A stretch of DNA of 64,000 nt from Tanytarsus gracilentus (lineage: Eukaryota; Arthropoda; Insecta; Diptera; Chironomidae), in contig JAXRKN010000021.1 of the NCBI GenBank assembly GCA_038502055.1, forward strand, positions 186,001 through 250,000, in the 5' to 3' direction. Position 1 is the first letter of the stretch; each line of letters starts with the position of its first letter. A program made the translations under genes and the position numbers. Below, one piece after another: positions 12,801 to 24,963 of this stretch. The notes beneath the pieces are model-generated. The model was given only the letters and a program-made list of their open reading frames with translations, made no database searches and had not been told where the DNA came from.

Positions 12801-15800
12801 ATGCTGTTGGTTTTTTGCGCACAATTTCGATTATTTTGTCGACATAAAATTCAAACTCAGTTGAGGTTAACACATTGTTGATGTAAAGATCAGCGATGAG
12901 TTTGCAAGCGCCATAAATAAAAGTTTTGAGTGTTTTATTCTTGATGCCGAAAAAATACTCTTCAAAAGCTTCTTTCGCGGCATTTAAAATACCCTGAAGA
13001 AATTCCGCCTCGTTGTGAGGTTGAAATTTAAAATCGCTCGGTTTCATTTTCTTCCAAACAATCATTTGCTTGAGAAAGACACAATTTTCAGTAAAATCCG
13101 GCATTGACGCAGATTGAAGGTAAAATCTCGCGTGATTTTGAACATTGTCAACTAAAACTTCTTCGTTAAATTTATTCATCAACACCAATGACTTTAATAA
13201 ACTCTTAAAAGATGGCGAAAGTTGAAGAAGCAAATCATTCTCGATATGATATTCACCATTTAACGTTTCGTTGTAGAGTTTAATAATTTTTTTGTAGGCC
13301 TCCTCAAATTCTTTGATATTTTTTAGCTCACATTTGAAGATAAAATCAACAAACCAAACATTTTGAATCAAAAATATTTCCGCATGATTTTTTGATATTT
13401 CATAGAAAGTTGTCAAAAGTTTTGTCCAATTTTCAACATTTTTCTCATCCTCAAATCTTTCTTCGATTGTCTTCAAAAAAGGTTTAATGAACGACAATTT
13501 TTTGCCAATCACTCTAAAGTCTTTTTCCAGATGTGCGAGAAAATTTCCAAAGTTTTCAATCGCTTTCAAGTTGAAATTTTCCATAATTGGGGCCACAATT
13601 AGCATCACTGATTTTTCTTTTGCTTGCTTCTTAATTGAGTCGACAAATGTGAATTTATATTTTTGAATGTGATTGCAGAATTTTAAATAATTTTTGTAAT
13701 TTGCTTCCGTTATATTTTTGATTTTTAAAACACTCTCGAAAATCATTTTTGCAGCAATTTCCACTTTCTTCGATTTAATTTCCGAAAACTCGAGTTGATT
13801 TTCAGGAATCTCAAGAATTTCGAAAATTTTCTCGTCAAATCCTCCAAAAGCTTCAATCACGGACATAATTCGATGCCAAAATTTCCGATCGACTTCAGCT
13901 TCGAGCTTTCCTTTGATTGTCAAGCAAGTGTACTGAATACAGATCGAAGTCGTGTGATTTGGTTGAAATCCAGTTGCATCCAGCATGACTTCAAGACATC
14001 TCACAAAGTCATCGAGTTTCATGAATTTTTTCATAAAAAGTTCACCGGCAAAAGCAGTCAGATTTGTGGCTTTGTCGGAATCTTCGTCATATTTTCTTTC
14101 TAAGAAAATTTCTTCCATTCCACTAATTGTTAGGCGAAGAACTTCCGAAATTATTTCGACATTTTTCTTCATCTTTTGGAAATTAACGAGAAATTCCGCG
14201 AGCAAAGTGCTTGACCCAGCAAATCTTGATGCGACAACATAGAAGAATTTTGCGCTTTCCATCGGTTTTGCGTCACTCAAATAATTGACTTGAGGTTTTT
14301 TCGCCAAAATTCGACAAATTGCGTACTGAAAGCTCGGCGTTACAAAATCTTTATATTCACGGATTGTTTTTGTGTCACTTAACCTCTCATGAAAATTTTT
14401 GAGCAATATATTTATTGAGATTTCGGCAACTGTCGCGTCACCACTTTCCATCTCACTAAAACCTTTCATTTTCGCATCACAAATAAAGTCAATTAATTTC
14501 AAATAACTTTCGATGTCTTCTTCTTCTAATTTTGGGTGAATTTCGGCGAAAATTGCAGTGCAACAAATTATGCTGATTTTAAGTTCGTTGATGATTTTTA
14601 GCACGAGTTTTTGATCGAAAAATGCATCGTTAAATAATCGACCGGTTATTCTTCCTAATCCATACATTTTGTTCTTTTTGAGATCATTTTCAACCACTCG
14701 TTGAGGACATTGGTTGAATTCAGCGTTTAAAACATCTTCAAAAGCCTTCTTGAACTTTGGGTGAATCGCTTGAATTTTGATGCAAACTTGAGTCATCGAT
14801 TTTAAGGTTTCATAATCTTTTAGGGATTGACATGCAAATGTTGAGAAAACCTTAATGATAACTTTCGAATAATCGATGAGGAATTTTTCGTTTAGAGTTT
14901 TGTAGTTGAATTTATCGACAAAGGTTGGTTGAGATGTTAAACGGATGAGAAAGTCGTGAAAGGGTTTGCTGAGGAAAATATTAAGAAAAGTTTAATGAAA
15001 ATTAATTTTTTGATTAATATAAAAATAAAATAAATTTTATTATGGGTTAATTTTTTAAAAATACCCGGAAAATTAGGATCTTTTAATTTTTTTTAATTTG
15101 GGTTATTTAATTTTTTGTTATTTCCGGGAAAATTCAATTTTTGTATTTTGGAAGTTTGTGGATAAATGAATTAATTCTAGTTAAATAAATTTTATGGTAA
15201 ACTTCACAAAATTTAGGTTCTAATAAATTTATTAATATTTTTTATTTTTCTAAAAACCATTTTTAATTTTTTAAATAATAATTTTCCCAAAAAGTTCGTG
15301 GATGTTTTACAATTTTTTCACACCACTCACCTTTTTAATTCAATACCCTCTGCGATAGTTCCTGGCTCGACAATTTTTTCGCAGTCAATTTTATCAATTA
15401 TTTCATCAAAAAACTCCAAATGAGATGACAAAATTCTTCCTTCAACAAATTCTTTCGCTCTTTTGATTTCGACAATTTTTGGATGTTGATTAATTTTCAC
15501 TCCAACGGAGTTCACGAGATTATGGAAGCTCATGATGTTGCACATTGTTGGTTTTTCCATCACAATTCCGGCAATTTTCTCAGCGCAAAAATTAAACTCT
15601 GAAGTCGGGTAAAGATCGTTGATGAAAAGCTCCGCAATTAATTTTGTGACTCCGATCGGTCGGTTTGCTTTTTTGACTTTTTTCATTGCAAATTCTTCCG
15701 CGAAGGAAATTTTGCTTAGTTTTTGAATTTCCGGGATGAAATGAGCAATTCCAGTAATTTTGTCTTTTTCATCTTTAAACTTGAGTTTTTTGGTTATTTT

Positions 15801-18800
15801 CACCAAAACCTCGAGTCGACTGTATGGATACAAAATTGCATTGTCGAAGAAGAATTTTGCACTTTCTTCGGAATTGTCGACGCCAACAAAATATTTGTAA
15901 TCATCAGATCCACTTAAGATGCAATGCATGAAATATTTAAAGGATGGAAAAATTCTTTCGGAACTTTTCTTAAACATCAAACTTTTATCGAACACTTCAA
16001 GCAGCTCAGTGACAACTTTTTTGTATTCGGAATCAACTAAATTCATGAAACACTGAAGGACGTCGAGTGTCTTCACATTTTCCTCTCTTATTATTCGTGG
16101 ATATCTTTTGCTAATTTCGAGATAAAATTTGGCGAATTTTGTGAAATGAACTTTGTTGATTTCGTAATTGTTGAAAATTCTTCGACTTAAGATGTCAAAA
16201 AATTCCTCGACGAGTTGAAACTCGATAAAATGATTTTCGTAGAGACACGCCACAAAAAATCCAAACTTTGTGATTTCAGGCCATTTGAGATTTTTTACAA
16301 AAGGCGCGTAGACGTAAAACGCCGAAATTTCTTTGATTTTTTTCCTCATCTCAGTTTTAAATTCAAGTCGAAGCGTCAGAAGTTTTTGACAGTAATCCAA
16401 ATATCTTGCATAAATCATCGGACTTGAGTCATTCACTTTGAGCACACTGTCAGCGATCATTTGAGCATGACTTGAGAGCTTTTTAGCCGATTTTATATCT
16501 TGCGCTGTTAAAATTGTGTCGGGAACTTCAACAATTTTTGATTCTTGTCGGTTTTCAATCGCTGTATGAAGTTCAACGATTAAATGATCGTAAAATGGTT
16601 CAACTTTATGTTTAAGTTCTTCTCTCGCGTTGAAAATAAATTCATGAAGGCAAGCAGCGTTAATTTTGTTGAGTCCTCCTCCAATGCCATCGCAAAGAAT
16701 GTCGAGACACTCCTTAAATTGTTCAACTGACATCAATTTATGCAAAAACATTGAAATAGCGAAAGCCATTGTTGCTTTTGTCTTTTTGTCATTTTCATCA
16801 TAGCCACGACGCTGTGTGTGCTGCTCTTTAAAGAGGGTCAATACGAAATCGTTGATTTTTAAGATGAGAATTTTTGACTCTTGATCAAAAATATTTTTAA
16901 GCTCCTCAGTTCCACCGCAGAAACCACCTAAAAAATGATTTGATTAAAAAAATGTTTAAAAATTCACAGATTGATTGAAAAAAACTTTTTTATACCTGTT
17001 AAATCTCAAAATTCACTCACCTTTTAAGAAGTAAAGAAAGAATACAAAGTCTTGCGTCTTCGAGCATGAAATTGCATTGATGACGAAATATTTTGCGCAC
17101 TCATCAAAATTTTTAACTCTCATCGTGACATGAATTTTCATCCAATTTTTTGTGATTGGTTCAGTTCTTGTTAGAATTCGGTGAACAATTCGTTTAAAAG
17201 ATGGATTTGCCTTTGCGGCGCTGACTGCTGGATCGAGTTGCTGATCGAAGTCGTTCAATATTTTTTCGATTGATTTTTTCAAAATTGGCTCTGTACTTGT
17301 TTCAAAAAAGTCGTAAATGTAATCCATGCAGATTAAAAACTCATTGAGATTTTCGTTGGTGTTCGACCAAATAGAAATTTGGGCAACAATTGTGAAGACT
17401 TTGAGAAAAGCTTCCCAAATTCCAGCGCACGGTTGTGCTTCCAGAATTTCTCTCGATTTTTCTGTGTATTTTCTCATCAAGTCAGCGTCCAAAAACTTTT
17501 CTCTAGTTAAATTTCCGATGAATTTTGCTTTGGATTCGAAACTTTGTATGAATAAACCTTCACCGCATTTCTCAAGCGTAGCCTCATAGTAATTTTCCAA
17601 CACTGTTTGAAGCGACTTCTTAAATTTCGGCTGAACTTGTTCGATTTTCTTGCAAATTTTTGGCGTTAGTTCAGCCACTTTAAGATCAGTTGTTGGGTGT
17701 ATGATCAAAAGGATAGAATAGTCATCAAGAAATCTCTCCTCAAGCTGTTTAAAGTCAAAATTGTTAATGGTGCATTCGTCTTTGCCGAGGCGTGACAAAA
17801 ATTTCTTGAATAACATTTTCGATGAGATTGATCTAAAATATAAAAAGAAAATGTTAAGGACTCAATTTTGTAAAATCGATTCAAAATCAATTGAGATTTA
17901 TTCACAATCTGAAATATTTAACTCACCCATTGTTCATCTTTCTGTCATCTTGCTCTTCACAAGCTTCGCAAATTTGATCGATATAATTTTTCGTTGAGGC
18001 AAACATGGGATCTGGTTCATGTTTTGTTTTTGCACCAACTGCAATACAAAAAATAGCTTGAACGGGTATATTTTTTGTCTGTCTCAAATGGCTGGTAATA
18101 TCCATGATCGTTGTCCAGTTGACAATTTCACATTCATAAAAACGCGCAACGAGTCGAACTAAAGCTGAAGTTTTGGCGTTCTTTGGATTGTCTTCGTCGT
18201 TTAGATCAAACTCGAGATTTTCCGTCATGAATTTGAATTTGAAGAGATACGAAAGATGAATTTTGAGCAGTCGAAGGCCGAGAGTGTTTTCCATGCGGCA
18301 GAGAGTTATTGAAATGTAATCGCGTTCCTCGAAAGCTTTCTTGAAAATAAATTTGGCTCGTTCGAGTGAAAAATCGTCAATACTAAATTCATAATTTTCG
18401 AGCTGCTTGCGGTGAAGTTTGAATTTTAAATCTTCCTCAATTTGATCTATTTTTGGCTCCCAAAAATCATCGGAGGTTGGAAAAATTCCAATAATTTGCT
18501 TCAAATACTCAAGACACTTGTTGAATGCCAATGGATCCTCACTTTTAATTCTCGTCGATAATTTATGCAAAATAATCACAAAAATTATCGTTTGCTCGCG
18601 TTCGACAAATAAAATTCTCTCGGCAAGCATTTGGATGAACCTTCCAGACATCCAAATATCACTGACGCATAACTCAGCTTTGAATGACTCAATCCAAAGA
18701 ATGTTGATGAATTTTTCAGAACTACTTTTTATATTTTCGAGTCTTTCTTCAATTGCTCTATGAAAATCACTTTGGAAGTTTTTGGTTCTTCTAAAGAGTA

Positions 18801-19617
18801 TATCGTAGCATTTAACATAGAATGGAATTGTCATTGGCGACTCGATGATTTTGTCGATGAAGTCATTAGCGAGCTCCGTTACTGGTGTGAAAATCATTGA
18901 ATAAATTTTACTTTCAACTTCCTTCGTGATTTCACTAAAAATTAAAAAATTAATTAATTCTTTTGTGAGCATAAAAAATTAAAATAGAGAATAGTAAAAA
19001 TGATGAAATAATTCCACGCACCTTTTTTTGTCATTGAGTTTACCCATCGCAGCAATAATTAATTTCTCTTCAGCGCGATCATAAAGATTCTCTTCGAGAA
19101 ATGCTTTGTAAACCGCAAAAAGATCCGCTTCATTTTCATTCCACAAAACTTTCTTAAGAATATCTTTAACAATTCCCATGAGATTTAATTTGATGAATTT
19201 GTTTCGCTTGCCAACCAAGACATCGACGATCCAGGTTTTGAGGAGCGAAATCTCAACAAAATGGTAGTAATAAAGATATCCAATGAAACTTGAGAGTCCG
19301 ACTGCTTTTTTGATGGCCACAATGTCAGTTGATTCCGTTGCTGCTCTGACTTCGTCTTCAAATCGGCTTAAGGCAACTCGAGCGATGACAATAAAATTCC
19401 TTATTGCATCTTCTGAATAATTTTCGGGCTGAATTTCGAAAAGAATTTCATTAATTGTTGAAACTTCATCAAGTGCAAGTTCGGGGTTTGAAATTATTTT
19501 AGCAATTCTCGCATCCAGAAACGTCCTCAAATATGTTGTTAAATTTTCACTTTGAACCAACTGAAATCCTTTCTCAAATCCATTCGGGATTTTTACAATT
19601 TTTGTATTGTTCTCCAT
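6826..19617 (-). CDS. Giant repeat protein (3,879 aa) of divergent MIF4G/HEAT-like modules
   Basis: Eight exons join in perfect phase: 19617-19022, 18934-17927, 17832-17021, 16927-15331, 14968-12524, 12394-11111, 10785-10732 (54 nt), 10669-6826; summed length 11,640 nt, exactly 3,880 codons. The start MENNTKIVKIPNGFEKG follows stops, and no signal peptide or membrane segment is seen. A module recurs at least six times: an xPSFK-type motif (residues near 746, 1133, 1549, 1923, 2370 and 2779), then an AKYF/AKFF-type helix, then a helix of the FIGELF type (FAGELFMKKF, LIAELFINDL, LIADLYINNV, FISELYRHNL, FLAELFNVSL). Such hairpins, and segments like ICKKIEQVQPKFKKSL, resemble MIF4G domains of eIF4G-type factors, so an RNA/translation-related cytoplasmic or nuclear role is possible but only inferred. 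A Lys/Arg- and acid-rich linker lies near residues 3190-3300. No named orthologue is recognised. Each exon alone could be mistaken for a separate gene. Confidence 0.82.
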
Positions 19618-20160
19618 TGTTAAACTTTAGCGTCACTTTCAGACTGAAATTTGATGCTTAATGAGTTGTTTTTGTATTATTTTCAGAGTTTTATATTTTT
19701 TGTTTATAAAAAAAAATGTGTTGATCGCACACAAAAAGAAGATTATGAGCAGTGGGTATGCAGGTTTTGAAATTTGAATTTAATTAAAGAGCGGGAAAAG
19801 TCGTTGAGAGATTTAAAAAAGTTTTGTAGCAACAGGTAAAAATTAAGTTTCATTATTTATTTATTTATTTTAAAATTTTAAATGGAAGAAAAAAGTAAAA
19901 TTTTATGAGCACTAAATTACTGTGAAAATTTCAAATTTAAATTATCGAAAAAAATAAATTTTGTAATTTTTAGTGAAAATTAATTTAGACCTAGTATTTA
20001 TCAAAGTTTACTGTGGAGAAATTTCTTCTCGAATTTAAGAAATAAAATACCAAAAAATTAAAAAATTTATAAATTAAGGAATAAAAAAAAATTATAAAAA
20101 AACTGAGAAAATCTTTTAATTTTTTTAATAACAAAAATTAATTAGAAATTATTCCTGAAA
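19618..20160. other. Intergenic region upstream of the giant repeat gene
   Basis: About 540 bp, strongly A+T-rich, holding the promoter side of the giant gene and the 3' side of the LRR gene. No distinct TATA box or RNA gene was recognised. Confidence 0.4.
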
Positions 20161-21631
20161 TTATTCATCAAATTCTTTGAATCGAACGCTTTTGATGTCG
20201 GCTCGTGCCTTATTTAAATTTCGCATAAAACTGAATCGTTTTCCAGCACTCCTCAGGTTTTCATAGTGACATTCTAAAAATGATTAAATTACTTTATAAA
20301 AAAATTTAAGAATTTAAATGTGATTTTAAAAATTTAGAGTTTAGCGTATTTTAGAAATTTTTAAAACTCACCACACTCATTTTCATTTTGACTAATCATC
20401 ACATCAGTGTAAGTTACTCGAATGTTATCCAATCTTGTGTTCTCATAAACAGGCGCGACTCTCCTTGGTTTATGAACTTTCGGAAATTCTTCAAATTGCA
20501 AATTTTGATTCTCATTCGCATTTTTCACAAATTTAATCGAATGATCTCTGCAGCATCCAATGCTTTTTCGATTTTTAATTTCTGGCAAAATTTCGACCTT
20601 GAATGAATTTCGGTGAGATTTTAATCGACAATATGCAACTAAAAGGACAATGTAAAGTGTTGCGAGAACTCCAAAAGTTGATGACGCAATCACAACGATA
20701 AGATTGACTTGATTTGGTTGAAATTCACTGAGTTTTTTTGAGCTTTCTTCAAATGGTTGAATTTTGATGATTTTTTGCTTCCACAAAAATAAATTAATAT
20801 TAATTTCTATGAATTTGCTGTCTTTTATCGGAACATCGAGTTCGATCGTGATTTCAGTGATGTTAATTTCATCTCTTTGAGTCAAATGTTCAGGGGTTAA
20901 AGTTGGTTGAGTTGAGTGTAATAAATTTTGAGATTTTGTGCTTAAAGTTTTCGTGACATTTTTGCCGCAATTTTGAGTCCAAATTTTTTTGAAATCCGCA
21001 AAATTTTCTGCTTTAACAAAACAATTAAATTTTTCATTTTCAATCGATTGAAAAAATTTTAAACGTTCAAGATTTTTGACACTTTCAAAATTTATGGAAG
21101 CAATTTGATTGTGATTGAGGTAAATTTGTTGAAGTTTCTTGTTGTTGGAGAATAAATCACTGTTGATGTTTTTAATTTTATTCATGCTGAGATCGAGACG
21201 AAAAAGATTCGGAAAATATTTTAGATTTTCAGCTTTGATTTTACTCAATTTTGAGTTAATAATTGATAAAGAATTTAAACCCTTAAATTCACTCAAAAAT
21301 TGATCAGGAAGAAGTGGCAAAAATTGTTGATAAATTTTGAGCGATTTCACGGAGTTAACTTGTGAGTTTTCGTCATTTCGTTTTATTCTACGATGAATTT
21401 TATTTTTTGGTGACTCAAAACCGCAAAAATACTCTGAAAAAAATTTGATAAATATTTTAATAAAAAAGTTAAAAATAATTCTCAAAAGTTTATTTACCGC
21501 AAGATTTTTCCATTCCATCAAGTGAAACTTCACTAAAAACTAGAATGACTAAAAAGATTTTTAAACTAAAAAAGAAAATTAATCAAATTAATTAATGAAT
21601 AAATGCGAAAAATAATTTTTTACCTCTTCAT
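20161..21631 (-). CDS. Secretory-pathway leucine-rich-repeat single-pass membrane protein
   Basis: Four exons, 21631-21624 (8 nt), 21565-21498, 21433-20372 and 20273-20161, encode 416 aa in continuous phase. The start reads MKSLKIFLVILVFSEVSL, a signal peptide that only appears when the 8-nt first exon is spliced on. Residues ~65-150 contain leucine-rich repeats (LFRLDLSMNKIKNI, LQQIYLNHNQIASI) with a Cys in the flanking part (QNCGKN). A transmembrane helix (LIVVIASSTFGVLATLYIVLL) lies near residues 264-289, followed by a basic, Cys-containing cytoplasmic tail of ~125 residues ending KEFDE. The ectodomain has N-glycosylation sites such as NVT and NIT. Few repeats (3-4) make it a small LRR receptor-like or adhesion protein; no specific orthologue is recognised. 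Confidence 0.78.
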
Positions 21632-22126
21632 TATGTTTAAGATTGTCGATTGCGAAAAATTGTTTCAAATTTAAAAATTTTTTATGGTTAGAAGAAAAAT
21701 TTTAAAACTTTTTTAAAATTTTTTTTTTAATTAAATCACGCTGAATATTTTCAAACTTCTTCTGATTCAAATGAAACTCAGAATGTGAATAATTTTTTTT
21801 CATACGTAAAAAATTTCAATTTTTATCTAAACTGGTGATTAATGCAATTAAAGTGAGAGTAAAATCTTACAATTTTTATGCTGCGCTCTCTTTTGTCCAT
21901 TCTGAAATTCCTCGAGCCTGTTCTAAACACGTGTTTTTGACGTGGTGAGAGTAATAAAGAAACGTTCAACGAAAATAATCGGAGAGCAATTAAAAGTGCT
22001 TAAGGATACAGAAGAACAAACATCCTGATTTATATTTATATGGAAGTTCCACGCTACCTGAACAAACATTTTATTTTTCCAAAAAAGTGAATAAAAGTAA
22101 ATATTTTAAAAATTCATCATCCAGTT
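21632..22126. other. Intergenic spacer
   Basis: Roughly 500 bp between the LRR gene start and the alkaline phosphatase stop, both on the minus strand. Nothing beyond presumptive promoter and 3' UTR is seen. Confidence 0.4.
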
Positions 22127-23842
22127 TTATTTTTTCACGTTAACATGCGGATTAATTGGTTGCCCTCTCGCGTATGGTCCAATTTCAGCAGCATAAGCCA
22201 TCACAATCGGAATGACGGACTGCTCATAGCTTCCAGTTAACATGTGAGACCATGGACCATCAGCATAAACACTTACATCCTCACCAGAATGTGTTTCACT
22301 GCTTCTCGGTACAGTTGCACCATGTGATCGTCTTCTAGCTGTAAAATTATCATCTGTTATATTTCTTCGTTGTCCACCGGGAAAAGTGATTGAATATGAA
22401 GGTCCATTTGCGTATGATAGTGTCTCATATGGAAGTCCATCACTTCCTCTAAATCCATGAGCAATTCCGGTCACTGGATTTCTTCTAACTGGATATCCAG
22501 CATAAGTCATGACATGACTGTGATCAGCGGACACGACAATCAAAGTATCTTCACTATTTGTCATCATCGCTGCAAGTTCAACAGCTCGAGCAAACTCGAC
22601 AGTCTCGTCGGCTTGTTGTCGACCACGATTAGAGTGATGAGCGTGATCAATTCGACCCGATTCGACGAGGAGGAAAAATCCTTGATCATTTTCTTCTTTC
22701 ATGAGCATTTTCAGTGCCATTTCAGTCATGTCAGTCAACAATGGTTCCTGACGTCTCAAGTTGAGCTCAAGAATGTCATTTCTATACAAACAATGATCAT
22801 TTTCAAATAGACCAAGAAGAAAATCAGTATTTTCAGTGTCAGTCTCATCGAGTTGCTGTTTATGCCAAACATATCGAGCTCTCGCACTTCGACCTCTCTC
22901 TTCCATCCATTCATCGATCAAATTTCTTCCATCAGTCCTTCGTCCAGCGCCATTTTCCTCATCGCGTACGGTTGTATTTAAAAATTCGCGTCGACCACAG
23001 CCGAGAATCACTTTGAACTTGGAACCTTCGTCACCGTGCACGAGTTGCATTGCGATGTCGTCAAAGTTTCTTGCCGGATTGTTTCGACATGCGGTTGAAA
23101 TTTGACCATTGTTTTCCCATCCTCGAGTTGGTATGTGAGCGTAAGCGGCTGCAGGCGTCTAAAAGAGTTGAAGAATTTTCTTTTTTAGATTTATTAAAAT
23201 TTTCTTGACCATAATTAACTTACAGCGTGAGTGACTCTCGTTGTTGTCACAATTCCAGTTGCTTTTCCTGCATCTTGACTCCACTTAGCAATTGAGTGAA
23301 CGATGTCGCCTTCATTAATGACACAAGCTGAGGTCGAAACATTGGCAGTGACACCGAGACCATTGATGTTGTTTTTGACACCGCTGTGGAGATTAGAAAA
23401 TATTAACAAAATGAATTTAATTAAATTCTTAATTTTTTTCTTACCCCAAGAAAGCAGTTGCAGTGCAAGCCGAGTCTGGAACTTGTCGATTGACGCAGTA
23501 AGTTCTCGTCAATCCATAATGAGGAAATTTCTCAAAAAACAATTTTGTTTCTTCTCCACTCAAGTATTGTCTCGATGATGACGTTGTGGTTATGCCCATT
23601 CCATCGCCAATGAATAAAATCACATTTTTAGCTTTACCATTGTTTCTTTTAAGGTTCAAACGTTCTTTGATGAACTCTTGACCATGTTTGACCCATCGCT
23701 GTGTGTAAACGTCATTGCTGATTGATTGAGGATCTTGAAGATTCCAGTGGATGAAACTTTGATCGATGTCCATGTTTTTTCGAGGATGCATTCGATCGCA
23801 ATTAGCAAAAGTCGCGAAAAATAGAAAAATTAAAATTTTCAT
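22127..23842 (-). CDS. ALP: Alkaline phosphatase, apparently secreted
   Basis: Three exons, 23842-23445, 23383-23224 and 23158-22127, encode 529 aa. The start MKILIFLFFATFANC is a signal peptide; the frame is open seven codons further upstream but with no ATG. Catalytic features of the family are present: metal ligand Asp in FIGDGMG (D80), nucleophile Ser in VPDSACTATAF (S124), LVESGRIDHAHH and VVSADHSHVM metal-binding motifs, and the late His in THSGEDV. The enzyme hydrolyses phosphate monoesters at high pH using two zinc and one magnesium ion. The protein ends ...PINPHVNVKK with no hydrophobic C-terminal stretch, so the GPI anchor usual in membrane-bound animal enzymes is probably absent and the enzyme should be soluble outside the cell. 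The usual Cys in the late MAYAACIG motif is Glu here. Confidence 0.92.
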
Positions 23843-24883
23843 CTTGATCCTTTGAAAGCCCAACTAAAACTGAAAAAATTTATTTCGATGATTTTTAATT
23901 TTTGTGAATGATTTTTCTTATCAATGGAATTAAAATTTGATTGATTATTAAAAAAAGTTTGATTTGTTTTGTCGGCTTAAGATAAAAATGGTAAAAGTCA
24001 GTACAAGCGTGGCCGATGATTTTTAAAAATAGATGTGATAAGATTAAAAGGCCTGAAATTGTTGTGAAAAGTTTTTTTCAAAATTTTGATGTTTTGGAGA
24101 TATTCAAAATAATGTATAGAGAAGCTATAAATTTTTTCTAACGGTTTTCTTGATTTCAAGCATGCAAAAATTTTGTACTAAAAAAGCTTTTTGAATTTTT
24201 AAAAACCGTTACTAAAATTTAAAATTTTTTGCTGACTATTAAAGTTCCTTTCTAACTGCTTGATTGCTATCAAATAAAATTAATTTTACAAACATCAAAA
24301 AGTTCATTAAACTTTCAGTCTCATTTTTTAATATTTCAAGGTCTCATAATTAATAGAGAAAAATTGATGAATAAATAAAAATTCTTATCAAAGGAAGAAA
24401 CCGTCGTTAAGAAACTTTGTTTCAGACTTTGAGATTACACCACAGAAATTATTTTACTATAATTAATTGACATCGACACTGATTTATGAATGAAACGCGT
24501 CATGTCCTTGTAAAAGTTGCTAATGAAGAAACTTAATTGCTTAGTTTTTTGGATATTTTACTTTTAAGATTTATTTTAATTAGTTTTTGGCAAAAATTAA
24601 GGACTTCAAATTTTAATTTTTTTAAATAGTTCGAGTCCATCAAGTTTCACGTTCTCAACAAAGTAAAAAATTCATTCACCTCATCTCACAAACATCCTGA
24701 TTTAAAATAAATCTCTCGCATTTATTATCGCTCCATTTCTCATCGCGCTCAATCGCAAGACGAAAAAAGCTTAACTTGCAATTCTTAATGCAAGTCAGAG
24801 ACACTCACAAGGCTATTCATTGATCATCCAAGCCTGTGGAAAATTACAATCATCCCCACTTTCGATTCAAAATTTTAAAATAG
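23843..24883. other. Divergent intergenic region between alkaline phosphatase and vitellogenin
   Basis: About 1 kb between two head-to-head genes. It includes GATA-type sites (for example gtgataagatt near 24036), of interest because vitellogenin is a fat-body gene controlled by GATA factors in flies and mosquitoes. No open frame of interest was seen. Confidence 0.45.
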
Positions 24884-24921
24884 TATAAAAGGAGAGAGTT
24901 TTCAGAAGGAAGGTATCAGTT
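24884..24921 (+). promoter_or_regulatory. Core promoter of vitellogenin (TATA box and initiator)
   Basis: TATAAAA at 24884-24890 is followed about 30 nt later by ATCAGTT (24915-24921), which matches the arthropod TCAGT initiator. The ATG lies ~45 nt further on. This is a textbook strong, regulated promoter arrangement. Confidence 0.8.
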
Positions 24922-24963
24922 CTCATCTCCCAGCTCTAAAGCGAAGTGAACCAGAGAACGATT

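Noticed and set aside
6826..19617. Seven separate genes, one per long frame
   Set aside because: Every frame ends at a GT donor and the next is entered through an AG acceptor in exactly matching phase; only the first has a sensible ATG start.
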